A DNA stretch of 64,000 nt from assembly GCA_034440635.1 (NCBI GenBank), contig JAOTON010001582.1, positions 210,001-274,000 of the forward strand, read 5' to 3'. The position numbers were made by a program, and so were the translations under genes. This document shows positions 36,727 through 49,039 of this stretch, piece by piece. This DNA is from Lepas anatifera (Eukaryota; Arthropoda; Thecostraca; Lepadidae). Numbering within the stretch: the stretch's first letter is position 1; each line of letters opens with the position of its first letter. Below the pieces are notes generated by a model. It had not been told where the DNA came from and made no database searches. It was given only the letters and a program-made list of their open reading frames with translations.

Positions 36727-36918
36727 TAGACTGCGCAGTGGACACATCCACTCTACTCTACACACGCATACCTTCTAGCCAACCACTTTCCGCCGGAGTG
36801 CCGGCGTTGCGGTGAGAGACTTACGGTCAAGCATGTGCTAGTGGAGTGCCGGGACTTCGAGATCGAGAGAGCCAGATGTTTGCCAGGATCTCCCACGCTG
36901 GACTCCCTTACCACTTAA
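36727..36918 (+). pseudogene. 3' fragment of a non-LTR retrotransposon ORF2
   Basis: Translation from about 36742 to TAA at 36916 gives a short tail with CRRCGERLTVKHVLVECRDF, the Cys-x2-Cys-x8-His-x4-Cys knuckle found at the C-terminus of Jockey/I-type LINE ORF2 proteins. It is 5' truncated: only about 58 codons remain, with a TAG upstream in frame. Confidence 0.65.
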
Positions 36919-38417
36919 TACCACTTAGTAACTAGAGGGTTCTTCGCATTCACCCAATGACGAAAGGGCTGCAACTAATGGGTCCTTCACTTAGGTACCG
37001 GATCATTATAATCTTTCATAACGATCAGAGGAAAGCAAGTGTTCGTATGTATGTACATGGGTTATGGCAATCGAGTCTAGTAACCAAAGGGGGAAAATGT
37101 TTGATGATGATCCTGTGGCGCTGAAAATAGCCACACATGCCCTTTCGCCTTTTCCATTTCCGGTCCGTTTGCCGGTACCAACTTATCATCTCCGAGACTT
37201 TCCCATTGGGTAGGACCGTGGGCGTGGAAATGAGTGGACGGGAGACACCTCCCCAACTTGCGAATCAGGGAGACTTCCCCCAAAAATGATGAGACTAGAC
37301 CTAGTTTTTTTGCATTTGCTCACTATTAGCTGCGAGGACTTACGTAAATGTGTTGGTAAAGTTCATCGTCGTCGGCGTTATCAAAGACAGCCAATGTGTT
37401 ATAAATTTTCTTTCCATCCCCCCGGTCATCGGCAGTTCAGGATCTCCCAGTAGAAATTCCGTGCTGTCACCCTTGGGTAGGACACAGGTGGGCCTGAGTC
37501 ACACGTGCCACACCCGACCACGGACGGGGCAGTCCCGCTGGGGCCCGGAAAGTTCAGTATAAACCAGGCCTGTCAGAGGTCAACCACATCTTTACCTGTG
37601 ATGTGGGGCAGATATGTTCAGCACTCAAACGGCATTTATGTGATTTGATCTGTTGAGGCTGCTGAGGCTTATTCATTACAAGATCTTGATCTTATTCTTT
37701 GCAAGAAGAAGATGAAGATCGTATTCATTACAAGATCTCACCATGTCATGTGTGGGACAGAATTAATTGGGGCAACTGCAGTCCGTTCGGACCAAAAACC
37801 CCATTTAAAATTGTATGTAATTTACATAATAATTATGTTTTAGACCTCAGATCGCGTGCAAGAAATATTTGTAGGCATATATATCTGTATTGAACCGTGA
37901 AAGCGAGTAGCCTGGCTATGTTATTTAGCAGAGGTTTTTGAAACCGCTAACGCTACCTCCGCTACATTAGTCAACTGAATTTGCTATCGCCACTGGTGAA
38001 ACTGGCGTTCTCAACTCCGCTATCGCTACTTTTTATAAGGCGTCTCCAACATGCTGCCCAAAAATTTGTTTTACAGTTTGTTAGTGTATTTGAAGGAAGA
38101 CCGATACTTATTTCTAGAGTAAATAAACAAACATCAGTTTTCTTGTAATATATGCAGAAAAGCCACACAGAAAAACATTTATTCAATGTGATTTTTTTTA
38201 GAAAACATTTCTCTCAATTTCCATTTTTTATGGAGAAAACTTTTCTTTCCATTTCCATTTCCCATTTATTGGGTGTGGCGGTTCTCTTAAAGGGAGCTAC
38301 GCGAAAAATTATTTTTGTGGTTTCTTGCTATTTGAAAAATCCTGATTATGAAACTGTCCATTATTCTTGTATCTTCGGCAAAATTTTTGGAGACCACTCA
38401 CTTATTATCAAAATAGG
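36919..38417. other. Intron 1 segment, nothing assigned
   Basis: AT-rich in its second half. No gene or repeat recognised apart from a short imperfect repeat of CAAGATCT/GAAGATC near 37675-37740. Confidence 0.4.
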
Positions 38418-38421
38418 TTAA

Positions 38422-38870
38422 AGAGAATGTGGCACCTTGGTCGAATCCTGGAATTTAGTGCAATTAAGAGTACGTTTAGTCGAAAATAATGAAACCTTTT
38501 ATGACTTCTCTGAAAAATGTACAATAAGCTCAATATTTTGATTTTTAAAATACTCCTCTTGAAAAATAAATAAATACCAGCCTGTGGATGATGTCACGAT
38601 CTGGCAACCACTACCATACTTGAAATGCTTCAAGGGCTTCGATTGGCTGATGCTCATCGTGACGTCAGCATATGTCGTCACACCAGCAGCTCACATCAAT
38701 GGCTGCCCGGCGGGGGGCTGATGAGGGGCTGGTGTCAGGTAGGTTTTGGCTTTTGTCTACAGAAATATCGAGTTCCAAGACAAATGACATATGGAGTACC
38801 GGGTTTTCCGACTTGCTTTACAACTTGGCTATCTGAGTTAAAATCACGTTATGAAGGTACCTCATTCCCT
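38422..38870 (+). mobile_element. TTAA MITE, family X, copy 2 (carries a CRE)
   Basis: A 449-bp element with TTAA at both sides (38418-38421, 38871-38874). It closely matches the copy at 7692-8142 and contains TGACGTCA near 38665. Inserted in intron 1. Confidence 0.8.
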
Positions 38871-38874
38871 TTAA

Positions 38875-39640
38875 CAGCTCCGATAAAATGCTGAAACCTT
38901 CACCCATCACTTACTTTTCGAAAACTATTTAAAGTTGAAAAGTAATGTTTTTTTTGTAATGAAAATGTTTTTTTTCTCCTGTATTTGTATTTGAATTGAT
39001 TTTACAAAGCCTTTAAAAAATAAAAAAGGAATTAGTTTGCCCTAGAAACAGAGAAAAACATAATTCCTCAAGTCTTCAGCCGTTTCGTGCCTCGGGTCTT
39101 AAGTCGTTTTCTGCTTCAGCCCCAGGATGACAAATATTTTGCGTCAGAAAGGTCACGTGACCCCCTATGAGGTGGCTGTACGCTCTGATTGGTCAATTGT
39201 GATTTCTTAAAAGTCCTATAATTTTGTTTTAATATAATTTTTAGCTGTAGCTTTTTTAAAATAACTTATTATTTAATATTTTTAAACTTTAAAGTCACTG
39301 TTAGGAAAAATGGGACCGGTTTTTTTTTAGAGAATTTGATAGCCTTAGCCGGGGGTACGTCATTTACACCGATAAGGGGTGTACCGTTAAAGTCGTCTAG
39401 AAATGTTGACTTTGAGAGGAATTTTAAGGCATTTGCAGACCGAATTCGCAAAAATGAGAATAGGACTTCGGAAACAACTTTTTGTGACCTTTTGATCTAT
39501 CCAATAACTTTTTTTTCGCGTATCTCCCATTAACTAGCCAAAAAACCGTCGGTAGCGGCAGCGCTTTTGAATTCCAGGAATCCGATACCCGCGATTCAGT
39601 TACTTTTTGATTATGGAAACTGCTAACGCTACTCCACTAC
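38875..39640. other. Intron 1 segment, AT-rich, nothing assigned
   Basis: Homopolymer A and T runs. No gene or repeat family recognised. Confidence 0.4.
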
Positions 39641-39880
39641 CATAGGCGGATCCAGGGGGGGCACGTGCCCCCCCGATCGACCCTCGGCGCCCCCTGAAAG
39701 GTCGATGGCGCCCCCTGAAATGTCGCTTCCCACCCCCCCCAGGATACGAAAGTCGGCGCCCACCAATAGGATTTGGCGCCCACCTGATAGGTTTTGCCGG
39801 TCATAAGTGGCGCCCCCTGGTCCGGGTGGCGCTCCCCGGGAAGGTGCCCCCTCCGATCGGCAATCCTGGATCCGCCTATG
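39641..39880 (+). mobile_element. hAT MITE, family W, copy at 39.6 kb
   Basis: A 240-bp element with termini CATAGGCGGATCCAGG / AATCCTGGATCCGCCTATG. Flanking 8-mers TCCACTAC and TACACTAC differ at one base. Very similar to the copy at 11649-11895, so the family spread fairly recently. Confidence 0.8.
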
Positions 39881-39888
39881 TACACTAC

Positions 39889-42008
39889 CACTTTAAGAGT
39901 GTGCAAGTAGCGGACTAAAGTAGAGGAGCGCCGGGCTGGGATATTTAGGTTCTCCAGGCACTGGGGAAGCACTTAGGTACTAGTGCTAATGGTCTCACGT
40001 TCATTGCTGGTTTCTCATAGATGAACATTTATCAATTTGCGTTTTTGGTCCTTGTCATTGAACTTGTCCTACACACGGACGTCTCAATTCCCCATATTTC
40101 CCTTTGTAAATGCGAGGGGTTGAGGCGCGTGTGCATGAGCGTGCCTGTAGTCTGGTTTTTCCCAATTGGAAGTCCGATGGCCACCTCCAATGGCCCTTGC
40201 ATAATCGGACCACCCGAAAGTGTGCGTTCTCTGCGTGTGTTTTTTTCCTCCAGTTCTCCCCGAGTTATATTGGGGAACCTGATCTAAAGACAGCAGGCAT
40301 GCTATCAACAATCAGAGCCCCATTCGGCAATCACGAGCATCCTGTAACAAGTCGCGGGTCCCTTCAATTCAGCTAGAGCCTTTTTTACCATTGTGAAGCC
40401 CTGTTCATGGCTGGGCCTCTTTTCAGCCAGAGCCTCTTAAGAACCTGACCCGGAGACGGCTGGCTCCCTTTGTCAACAATGGTGTACGTTTGGGTCAATC
40501 AGTCTCTCTGCAGTCAGCAGGGGGCACTTTCAGTAAGCCCAAGCTCTATGACTGGGCTCGATTCCCCGGATATACATATTTGGAACCCACCTGGAGAGAG
40601 CTCGCGCTTTTGGACTAGACTCTAGAAGCACTTGGTTCACATGTTTGCCAGCAAGGCCCCTCTTATTACCTTCCAAGGGCGGGTAAATATATGTTTTCAG
40701 CATGCATCGGTGTTTGTCCACATTGTCTCCGAATAAAAAAATATCCAAAAGGAAAGGGAGACAGACGGAAGAGGACATGTTGAGTTTATGTTGTATAGGT
40801 CGGATATTGCGTTGGAGAAGAGCAAATTGCATAAATCAATAAATTTATTACATATTAGTCTAGTAATTTGTGTTCCACCAACACAACTCCTAAAAGAGGA
40901 CATGAACTGAAATAGAGAAGAGGAACAACGGGTGCCATGCTAAGCCAATGTTACACGTTGCAGTGAAATACTATCCGTCGTAACTGGTTAGCCGATGTCT
41001 GACATATGTATTCCCTGGGCTTGGCTTCTACCTAGGACCCCTGAGCGGGGCTCAAAAATCTGATTTAGGTAGCTCAGATATCTACCCCGTTTGGAAGCCG
41101 GTACCCCCTGCGGCAGTCATGGGCCTCGTGGCCAGCAGCACCGAACCCCGTTTCTTCCAAATTCATACTACCTTTTGACCTGACTTGGTAACTACATACC
41201 TGCTGTTATTTCACAGATATGCTCCATCCATCCGATGAAGCGTGAGCCCCCTGTCCTGATGTATTCTTCTCGCGGGAGATCATAAGAGTACGTATATTTC
41301 CAGCGATGCTTCGAGACTGGACCAGGAGAGTCTGCAGACCCCTCGGATACCTCTGCCCACTGGGGGGTGTCTAACCTCGCCTGAGCGCCTCGCCGCGCAG
41401 CCCTCACGCGGTGGGGGGGTGGGGGGGGGGGGCGGTGAACTGGAACTCGGCCGATACCAAACAGGAAGTGCGCGGAAGTCGTCCACTCCTGTGACGTGTC
41501 GCCGCCATCTCGCTGCTGCGTGGGCAGAGAAACCGGGCTCGGAGTGGGTGGAGAGGGATCGACGGTCTGCCTTGCTATCGATTATCAATCGGTTTCAGGT
41601 GAATGACAGCTCGTAAAAAGAGATAACTCAAAACTTGGTAATTACTTTATCATTATTGAACACATAGTGTGTATTATTGAAACGGTGAAGGTCAAATTTG
41701 TCAGGGGTGTGACCGTTCATACTGTAGAAGTTGTTTACTTTTTATTTCTCTTTTTGCATTTCCTGGCATTTACCACCTGTAAAGCTTCTTGACACACTAA
41801 TTATCTATTAAATTACTAAATCGAACTATCAAAATAAGCTCCAGTGACATTGAATTCTTGTTGTATTGCAAAACTCATAAAACCCACTCCAAATGACTCC
41901 CTCGTTTTCCTGAAGCCTTGATCCCAATATCTTACCTATTCATTCTTTAAATCTCAAAGCGGACCGGAACGAAATCGGCTGCTCCAAAATTGTTTTGGGT
42001 TGAACATA
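39889..42008. other. Intron 1 segment, nothing assigned
   Basis: Includes a G-run region at 41409-41433 and a moderately CpG-rich patch at 41380-41560. No supported gene. Confidence 0.4.
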
Positions 42009-42012
42009 TTAA

Positions 42013-42447
42013 AGAGGGCGTACCACTTTTATAATGAGTTTTAAAACTCAGATAATAGTTTATAGAGCGTGTCGAGAAACGGCTATCGGCATATTTAATT
42101 TCACCCAAATCTCCGTATAAAGTTTTCGGGAGCTTAAAGTTCAGACTAAAGGGGCTTACTACTTTATTTTAAACCACAAGAGAATGTCTTTCCATCTGGC
42201 TGCGTATGTTACGTGATAAATATTAAAAAATGGCATGGCCACGCAACCTGACATGTTACAAGCCAAGGCAAGCTACTAGATTCGTGATTACACGCGATGG
42301 TTGGGTCAACCCAGCGTAGTAAGACAAGAGGCGATATCTTTGTTTTGAGCGATTTGGGCGGAAACAATATGTGTTTTCCTGATTTCCACACCCATTTTTC
42401 CATAAATTATTATTTTTTTAGAATTTTGACAAAGTGGTCTATTCCTT
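42013..42447 (+). mobile_element. TTAA MITE, family Y, reference copy
   Basis: A 435-bp element with TTAA on both sides (42009-42012, 42448-42451) and termini AGAGGGCGTACCACTTT / AAAGTGGTCTATTCCT. Homologous to 1059-1511 (reverse) and parts of 25834-27002. Non-coding. Confidence 0.75.
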
Positions 42448-42451
42448 TTAA

Positions 42452-44424
42452 TTTTGCAAAATTACAATTTTGTGAAAGCAGCGTAGGAGCGTTAGCCGCC
42501 TTTCGGTGAACGCCGATGGGAATCGTCCGCTTTCTGGAACACCCCCGAAGCTGCCCGATTGCTCATGCAATCTCTTTTGGGCCTACGGAATAATTTATAT
42601 TCTCCTAGTGTGGATGTCATTCTGTTCGCTGATGTGACGCGCTGATTCCGGCGTGCTCATTGTAACAACCGGTGTCACGACTTGCTGGGAAGGACGCCAC
42701 AACCTTCACCCCATCTCCCACCCGATGGGAAGTTCTGAACACTTCTGCTGACAGGCGATTCGTGTTCTCGAGGACTCCAGCGAGACGGAAAAGCGCGCTG
42801 TGACGTCACGCTTGTGACTCAACAGACCTTGCTGCTTTGTACTGAATAGTTACTGGCTACACAAGTTTAGCTGGATGACTTTAGCTTTCGGCGGGGTCGA
42901 TATGCTTCCTCGACGGACGAACTTCATGCAGGGTGTGACAAAAATGTATACTTCTTAATAACGTGATGACCCGAAACCAAACTATCATATCTTCATACAA
43001 TTACAACGGAGAAATATCAAAATGTTGGCACAGTATCATACTCAAACTTAACTAACTTGACATATTTGTGACGAAAACAGAGAACGTTGGAAATTGTTCT
43101 ATATTTTTTGCTGTCGGAAAGAATTGAAAAGCTGGGGTCCGAGAAGACATGGTGCTTGCCGAAAAGAGAAGAAGAGGTAGGCCAATTCCACACAAGGAAT
43201 ACGCGAAAATGAAAAGAAAAGAAGCAACACATCTTTCTGTTTCTAAAACACCTGATGACTGATATGGCCTCACTAACCAGAAAGAACCCAAGGCCAAGAT
43301 TGGCTCCATGCCTTATGCCACAGAATGACATGCATACAGCCATCAGCTCCATCGCTCAATCACAAAACACGACTTTTTGCTATTATTCTCTAAACCTTGC
43401 TCAAGAGTGCGGGGTGCCCAAGGCTTGGTCGGAAACTGAATGCGCATTTCATTCCACGAAAGACATGGGGAAAAGTCAAACGTGGAAATAAACTGGCTTT
43501 TGCTGATGTCACTCTACTGAGAGGACCGGACCAAACCCGGCGTTTGGTTCTTTGCAGTCAGCGAGGCTATAATTTTACTGAGTATTTTGATTGAAGTGCA
43601 ATGAATTATTTATTTCGAATTAAGTTTCCTCACGTGGAATTGATCCGTCCATTGTTTTCCTTAGCAAAACATGCCGTATTTTTGGATGGTATAGTTCTAT
43701 TTTTCTCCGAGAGCGAAATCGTGTGGGCAAGGTTCTCAAGTGTGGCGTTCTTGCCATAATTGAGCTGTAATAACCCATTTGAGTGTATAGTTGGCGCAGC
43801 GTCTGATCACCCGTGTTAAGTTTATTAATTTCTCGGTCTGAGGTGCTCGTGACAAAAACCCTCCTCTCTGGTCAAGCAGAGCGCAAATTACTTGAAAAAT
43901 GTGAAATTGAGGCCTCGGACCATGGCCGTCCCGAGAGCTGTGTGACCTGTCATGCACAGATTGCGAGGCGGCTAACGATGCTGATGGTGAATGCGGGAGT
44001 CATTTGGAAAAATGTAGCATGATTTTACAACAGTAAACTGCTGTAGGTTTTAGATATTATCACATGCTAAAAACAATTTATTTGTATATTTCTTGGTTGT
44101 GCTAATTTAGTGTAACTCAGAAGCCGGGATTTCGAACTTGATTTTGGAAGGAGTAAATTGTCCGCGGTACCTTTATTTCTATATTATAAAATTGTTTCTC
44201 TTGGTCAATTCTCGCTATTACCTACATATTTCTGATCAATTGACTATAGTCTCGACTTTATGAATATGAGTCCTTCTCTTTTTAGCTCACCATGTTTCTC
44301 TTAATACGATCATTTAAGAGCTAAAATTTTACCACACAAGAGTAACTTTATCTCTTTGCCACCTCCACCCGGTCATCCATTTTCCTTGTGCGAGCTTATT
44401 TGTAACGTCGCGCTCCACTTCCAG
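42452..44424. other. Intron 1, 3' portion, nothing assigned
   Basis: No gene or recognised repeat. Ends in the exon 2 acceptor CTCCACTTCCAG. Confidence 0.45.
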
Positions 44425-44572
44425 GTTGAAGTTGACCATCAGTCGGGGTGACGAGCTGCCGTTCAAGGGCTTCTTCGTGCAGGCGCGCAGAGTGGCGGAC
44501 CTCAGCGCCCCGGCAGTGGGGCGATTCTACACCAAACAGCACTCTACTGTCTCCTGCGGCACCGCTCAGGAC
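44425..44572 (+). CDS. FRRS1-like exon 2: Reeler domain core
   Basis: Acceptor TTCCAG at 44424, donor GTGAGT at 44573. The exon completes an Arg codon and encodes about residues 65-114, including the Reeler signature FKGFFVQAR and a later Cys (SCGTAQD). Phases 2 in, 0 out. The match to the family pattern (Phe-x-Gly-Phe-hydrophobic-hydrophobic-Gln-Ala-Arg) is the key support. Confidence 0.88.
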
Positions 44573-44778
44573 GTGAGTGGTACAGGAAGTCTTTGGGAGA
44601 GGTGAAGGAGTGGATGGCAGCCCCACACTTGTAACGATTGTCCTGATTTTACGGATAATTCAGGGAAGCGCTCCGATTAATACGCTGAATCATTTTGTGA
44701 GGAGAATACGTCAGGATATTTAGATCGCCGCAGGGCTGTTGAGCGTGGGGTGACCTCGAACCTCCCTCTGCCTGACAG

Positions 44779-45057
44779 AACGCAATCACTCACTCGGACA
44801 GTAAGGAGAAAGAGGAGATCACCCTGCTCTGGGAGTCACCTCCGGATCTGGACGAAGATGTGGCCTTCCGCGTCTCGGTGGTGCAGAATTACGGCACCTT
44901 CTGGGTGAACCAGAGCTCGCTACGGGTGCGCGTCAGTCCCTCTGGCACAGAGCCCCCAGCCCCCGGCGACCCAGCCGCCACCACCACCACCACTGAGGCG
45001 CCCATAGAGGAGGACGAAGAGGAGGAAGAGGAGGATATGACGGACGCGCTCGTAGGG
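44779..45057 (+). CDS. FRRS1-like exon 3: end of Reeler and acidic/Thr linker
   Basis: Acceptor CTGACAG, donor GTGAGT after GGG. Encodes about residues 115-207. NAITHSDSKEK and the Trp-x-x-Pro pattern (LLWESPPDLD) close the Reeler domain at about 165. The remainder is linker: Pro-rich, five threonines, then a long Glu/Asp run (EEDEEEEEED). Phase 0 at both ends. Confidence 0.87.
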
Positions 45058-45059
45058 GT

Positions 45060-47227
45060 GAGTGCGCAATCGGTAGAGGGTTTCTGATGATTGGGTGTTG
45101 AAACCGAGGGTCATCCCCCGATAATATCTGATGCACTACAGACCCAACTATCGCATATATTGTCTGGTCTCACTATTTTAGTACATGGTTGGAAAAGTCG
45201 TCATTATCCTTAAAAAGCTTAAGCGGAAGTTTTCAAACGTTCTTGATGACCTCAAAAATGCCGTACGTTGAACCATCTGATTCTCATGATCTGTGGCATT
45301 GCAGTTTTCTGAAACCTACAGCAAGATCATTGTGTGCTTTGTAAAATTGATATGCTCTCATTACAAGAAATAATGATAGTCGGCAAACTGACCGCATTAC
45401 TGGCAGGTGTGGTCGCTTCTGCATTGGTATGGCTTGCGGTAAACAAGAAAACACAAACTGCCTTCCCATGTGACATCATCGGCTAGAGGCTGCGGGATCG
45501 GTGACGGTACCCAATTGAAGTTTCCCTTCCGTAGTTGTAGCTGCACACCATGCTTTTGTTGATCTATTGTCTAACACATCTCCGCACCTTTGTATACGAT
45601 AAAGACGCTCGACGAATGCACGAAACATTGATAGCTCTAACACCTTTGCAGTCGATCGTCGTCTTTGAAGTCCCTGATTCCGTGGTGTAGCAGTTATACA
45701 TCTAATTTGGTACAATACATGGTGCAGTCGGGACTTTTTGTCGACTGGCGACTAGCATCCTCTCTCCCACACGCCTGCATGTATCAGATGCATGTGGCTG
45801 GACCGCGCAGACGTTCCCCCGTGCATGCCGCGCCGGCCGTTGCAGGGGCCCGGGCAGCAGGTGCAGCTGCGCCGGCTACCTGTCTCCCCGCCGCCGCGGA
45901 GAAAACGCACCGGCTCGCGTGCCACCGACCGCAACCCACCCCGTGTCGGCGCGCGCAGTCGACTGGCCACTCGCACTTTCACTGCGCTGCTGCCGGTCGT
46001 TTCCGTTTTCCGCGTGTATGTTTCCCACGCGGCCGGGCGGCCGGGCCTTTTCCGGGTATTTCGAGGCGATCGGAGAAAATCTGCGTTGACGTCGGAGGCT
46101 GGAGCGTGACGTTTTCCCGTGCCACCGCTCAGTGAGGTGACACCGCCGCTACGTCATGCACGTTTGTGGACAAGGCTCTGTCTGTCGCACGGCGCGCCGG
46201 GGCCTCACTGCGCTCGTATTTCCCTATCGGGCGCCCGAATTTCTGCGGCTGCTCGCATTCTTCCCCGTGGAGCTTGCATTTCAACCTGATCGTTTTTGTC
46301 TGTCGTTAGATTCGGGTGTCTTTTTCCTTATGTCGTTGTTAAGCGACCTATTAATGTTTAATGCTTTACTCGAGATCTCGGCACCGCCCATACAATTACA
46401 CATGCGGAACACATATGGTGTAATGTTAGTGGGCGTTAACAAGGCGACGGTTAGCGGGCGGTAACCAGTCTGCGGTGGTTAGTTATCCTTGAATTGAATT
46501 ATATTTCTAACGTTGTCTCTGCGGCCTGTTGCGGGAGGAGCAGAGATGGATCCGGGATTTCTCTGATGGATCGGTGACTGTCATCCGGGGTGTAGTTTAT
46601 GCCTGTCCCGCTTGTCCTGCGCGAACTTTCCACGTGAAATATGTTTTCTTTTGTAGTAGCATTTTATCTTCGCTATTCAATGTTATAAGTAATTCTTATA
46701 TGATTTACTATGGCCGGCATCATACTAAACATCCAAGCGTTTATAATCTCCGAATGTTTTCTCGAGCCCTGGATATGCTGAGAAATTCAACGGGAGCAGA
46801 TGCGAAATGTTCAATTCATTTCAATACAGCATGAGAGATGATATACCTCGTATATCATGATGCACTTTTCTTGGTCTGATTCTTTTATAAGTGTCTATCA
46901 TGGTTTCGTATTGCATGGTATTGTTTTGTGATAGTTGTGTTTTTATTCGGGCTTAATCTGCCACCTGAGGCCCAACCTTGTTGCTTAAGAAGTATATTTT
47001 TAAATAATAAAGAATATGGCTTACATTCCAGAAAAGGCGTTCAGCTTCATCGGTAATGCAAAATGTCTCTACAAGAATGTCAAAGAATCTTCGACGGAAT
47101 CATCGAGAGAGCACCGACAGCTCGTTGTAGTTCTAACTACCTGTTGTGTACGTTTTTAGCTCCGTCTGGTCTCAGGCAGCCGGTGCATGAGCTGTCATCC
47201 CGCTCATCATCGATTCCCGTGTCTCAG
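45060..47227. other. Intron 3, with a CpG-rich patch
   Basis: The stretch 45790-46150 is GC- and CpG-rich, with long frames on several strands but no recognised domain. It may be an internal CpG island or alternative promoter. The rest is unremarkable. Confidence 0.4.
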
Positions 47228-47386
47228 GGAGGCGGTCGCGGTCGAGGCCGTGGTCGTGGTCGTGGTCGTGGTCGAGGCCGGGGCCGGGGCCGGGGCCGGG
47301 GCCGTAGTCGGAGCCGGCAACAGGCTAAAGAAACTACAACTACAACGACAACCACTACCACCACCACGCAACCCTCCTGCGGAGAA
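47228..47386 (+). CDS. FRRS1-like exon 4: Arg-Gly repeat and Thr tract (linker)
   Basis: The acceptor GTGTCTCAG at 47227 is the only nearby AG that keeps phase 0; the donor is GTAAGT after GAA at 47386. The 53 codons are a hexanucleotide-derived Gly-Arg dipeptide run (about 14 repeats), then RSRSRQQAKE, about twelve threonines and QPSCGE. Phase 0 in and out, so it could be included or skipped freely. An RG box is unusual in an extracellular linker; it joins the Thr/acid linker of exon 3 to the DOMON domain. No homolog is recognised, so it is supported only by splice sites and phase. Confidence 0.55.
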
Positions 47387-47903
47387 GTAAGTGTTGGGAC
47401 GGGATGTTTTTTTCTAAGTTATTATGATTGGACAAAACCGCATATATTTTTTCAAAAGAAGCATCAGTATTAAAAGTTTAAAAATTTGTTAAGCATCATT
47501 ACAAACATTGTGAGCAGCAGAAAGTCTGCTCCTAATCCTTGACATGAAAGTGCGTTTTTACATTCTTTTGGCGTTTGGTTTGGTGTGCCGAGGCACATAC
47601 GACTATACGGAATTGCCCATTCTGGACATGTGTCTGGTAGGATTTTCCCAGAAAGTACGTCATTCCGTTAGGAAAAATCAGATATATCGTTATTTTTTGT
47701 GCTCTCTGCCCTATCAGAAAACTTTCTAAAACCTTCCATTTCGTAAAAAGTTGTATTTACGCTGCACTTAAGAAGCTCGTCACCCTGATCAGTGTACCAG
47801 ACCCATTGCTCTCGTTCAGGGAAGTTGGGAACACCACAGTAGCTCTCTGCTTTCTGACGTCTCCTCCTCCTTTTTTCGAATAAAAACAGCCTTACTTGAT
47901 TAA

Positions 47904-48903
47904 CCCGCGCCCCACCGGGGGTCCGGCGCCACCTTCGCCCCACCGGGGCCATCGATGGCCCCCTGTAACTCCGAAAATATGGGGGTTAGCGCAAATCTGC
48001 AAAGTGCATGAGAAAGCTTGCGTGAATTCAGTAAGAAATTATTTCACATGTTTAAGCGCTCAGGTCAGTGGTTTGACCTCCAGAGGTCAAGTTAGGTCAA
48101 GATCGGCTATTTTCACTCAAATATGCAATGCTTAAGCAAACTGGGCATAACTCTTATGCCATTAGAGCTATTGAGATCTGGTAAAGTACATTTGATAGGA
48201 AATTGCCAGACCTTTTTCCGGTATGTGGAACGTGAAGACCTTCCGCCAGTGGTTTGACCTCCAGAGGTCACCTCGTGACCTAATATGACCTGAGGTCACG
48301 AAAGCTCAGAATGTGACCTTTCCGTATACCAAATGAAAGCCAGTGAAGAAACATAAACGATGGTGTTTGATTCAGCGCTCTAGCTTAATTAGGTCAAACG
48401 TTATTGTCAAAATACTGTTTTTGACCCCAGATGACCTTGGATGACCTTGGAGAGGTCAAGGGCAAATATGGCCCCTGGGATCCGTGAACGGGTGTCTAAG
48501 AACGCTTTTCTGAGCAAGTCGAACATTCTCAATCGTAATCGTATCGTATTTTCATTTGTATTTAGATCATAAACAGCTTTTCCCATGCTTTTCAATGGGA
48601 GATCACCTGTACCTGACCTCAGGTCGCATATCAAAATCCCGGATATACACCTTGTAAACCCTGAAAGGGTATATGTGAATTCAAATCACATTCGAAAGTC
48701 TTCTCGAAGTTGAAGTGAGGTGACCTTGCTTGGCCTCGCCTGGTGACCTGACCTTGGATGACCCGGGGTAAATAATTTCAGAGATGGTGGGAAAATGATG
48801 GGGTGAGAGATAGAGCCCTCAACCGCGGTGCTGCGCCTCGTCCTTTTTCTGCTATCCCGGAAAAACCTTAGGGGGGCATCGATGGCCTCCGGTGGGGCGA
48901 GGG
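47904..48903. mobile_element. TTAA-flanked piggyBac-like non-autonomous element, AGGTCA-rich
   Basis: Exactly 1000 bp between TTAA (47900-47903) and TTAA (48904-48907). Inverted termini CCCGCGCCCCACCGG and CCCTCGCCCCACCGG, with a second inverted block GGCCATCGATG inside. Ends beginning CCC next to TTAA are typical of piggyBac. The interior carries many TGACCT/AGGTCA hexamers, several spaced as direct or inverted repeats (for example TGACCTCCAGAGGTCA twice). Non-coding, in intron 4. Confidence 0.8.
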
Positions 48904-49039
48904 TTAATTCAGAAGGAACACAACCTTATCTACTAGCTTTAGCAGAAGTGTATGTAACTGCTTCTAATCCACAACGCCGGGAGGTATATGACAGCACTGT
49001 GTATATGACAGCCTCGCTTCAACAGAATTGTGGCGACTC

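Noticed and set aside
45752..46135. Protein-coding exon in the GC-rich part of intron 3
   Set aside because: Long frames exist in several phases at once and none has flanking splice sites in phase with exons 3 and 4.
47038..47060. A 21-nt in-frame microexon between CCAG and GTAATG
   Set aside because: Phase fits, but there is no homology or consensus strong enough to support a 7-residue exon.
47544..47729. 61-codon frame with a signal-peptide-like start in intron 4
   Set aside because: Short, AT-rich, no homology and no clear splice to the next exon; could be chance.
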